Source of the DNA: Scytonema sp. UIC 10036
GTDB taxonomy: Bacteria; Cyanobacteriota; Cyanobacteriia; Cyanobacteriales; Nostocaceae
Direction of reading: 5' to 3'
Length of the DNA: 14,738 bases
Assembly (NCBI RefSeq): GCF_009725235.1
Contig: NZ_WJFC01000274.1
Span: forward strand, 1-14,738
This document shows positions 14,581 to 14,738 of the stretch, piece after piece (position 1 is the stretch's first letter; the number at the start of each line of letters is the position of its first letter). The notes below the pieces were generated by a model. That model ran no database searches. It had not been told where the DNA came from and saw nothing but the letters and a program-made list of their open reading frames with translations. The position numbers and the translations under genes were made by a program.

Positions 14581-14611
14581 GGAGTAGGGAGTAGGGAGTA
14601 GGGAGTAGGGA
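14563..14611. repeat. GTAGGGA heptamer array, seven exact copies
   Basis: Seven perfect tandem copies of GTAGGGA. The first two and a half units encode the last five residues and TAG stop of the MFS transporter. The reverse strand has no stop codon in this unit, which explains the long spurious open frames there. Confidence 0.92.
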
Positions 14612-14651
14612 CAAGAGGACAAGGGGACAAGGGGACAAGGGGACAAGGGAG
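14612..14651. repeat. CAAGGGGA octamer array
   Basis: Five tandem octamers directly after the heptamer array: CAAGAGGA, three CAAGGGGA and a final CAAGGGAG. An eight-base unit, unlike its seven-base neighbours. Confidence 0.85.
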
Positions 14652-14666
14652 AATGACCATTCTAGA

Positions 14667-14738
14667 ATCCAAAATCCAAAATCCAAAATCCAAAATCCAA
14701 AAACCAAAATCCAAAATCCAAAATCAAAAATCCCAAAT
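14667..14738. repeat. ATCCAAA heptamer array running to the window edge
   Basis: About ten tandem units of ATCCAAA with a few variants (AACCAAA, ATCAAAA, then ATCCCAAAT at the end). It continues to the last base, so its true length is unknown. Confidence 0.88.

Noticed and set aside
14484..14714. Two - strand frames with repetitive LPTPYSLLPTPYS and FWILDFGFWILD sequences
   Set aside because: They are translations of the tandem arrays; the reverse strand of GTAGGGA and ATCCAAA units contains no stop codons.

Overview
The window looks like a chromosomal segment of a filamentous (Nostocales-type) cyanobacterium. The signs are about eight copies of the HIP1 octamer GCGATCGC, many arrays of 7-base tandem repeats in the intergenic regions, a KaiB-like protein, a CPP1-like J-domain membrane protein, a DUF2811 protein and an OmpR-type regulator closely resembling NrrA of Anabaena. 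No complete transposase, phage gene, CRISPR array, rRNA or tRNA was found.

Layout, left to right. 1-930: a phytanoyl-CoA-dioxygenase-like 2-oxoglutarate/Fe(II) oxygenase (+), convergent with an EamA/DMT transporter (-, 929-1909). 1910-2188: the divergent intergenic region before a small conserved hypothetical gene (+, 2189-2536). It carries three CIRCE-like inverted repeats at an exact 45-bp period, the most striking regulatory signal in the window. 2601-4994 (-): a KaiB-like protein followed by a hybrid histidine kinase (degenerate receiver, PAS, HisKA, HATPase, receiver). 4995-6008: mostly non-coding, with a decayed EAL-domain gene interrupted by one in-frame TGA. 6136-7539 (+): a NYN-domain (PIN-like nuclease fold) protein with LOTUS-like C-terminal modules. 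7813-9333 (+): an SDR oxidoreductase lacking the usual catalytic Ser, then a HAD-family hydrolase. 9331-9411: a head-to-head heptamer array that holds the stop codons of both flanking convergent genes. 9409-10038 (-): the CPP1-like gene.

10039-11220 is almost 1.2 kb without a credible gene. Its first ~480 bases form a dense series of stem-loops, including a 10-bp long-range stem. It is probably a structured RNA, possibly an ORF-less transposon-associated (OMEGA/HEARO-like) RNA, but this is inference. The rest is the upstream region of the NrrA-like regulator and has three clear inverted repeats. Two strong hairpin terminators (12073-12108 and 12202-12228) separate that gene from a convergent DUF2811 gene (-, 12327-12524). 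12525-13314 is non-coding and holds heptamer repeats and three DnaA-box-like motifs on one helical face. The window ends with an MFS transporter (+, 13315-14580) whose TTG start abuts one heptamer array and whose last five codons and stop lie inside another. Three tandem-repeat arrays then run to the window edge.

Functionally the segment is a patchwork of single genes. The kaiB-like/hybrid-kinase pair is the clearest likely functional unit. The SDR and HAD genes may be co-transcribed, although a 117-bp gap separates them.
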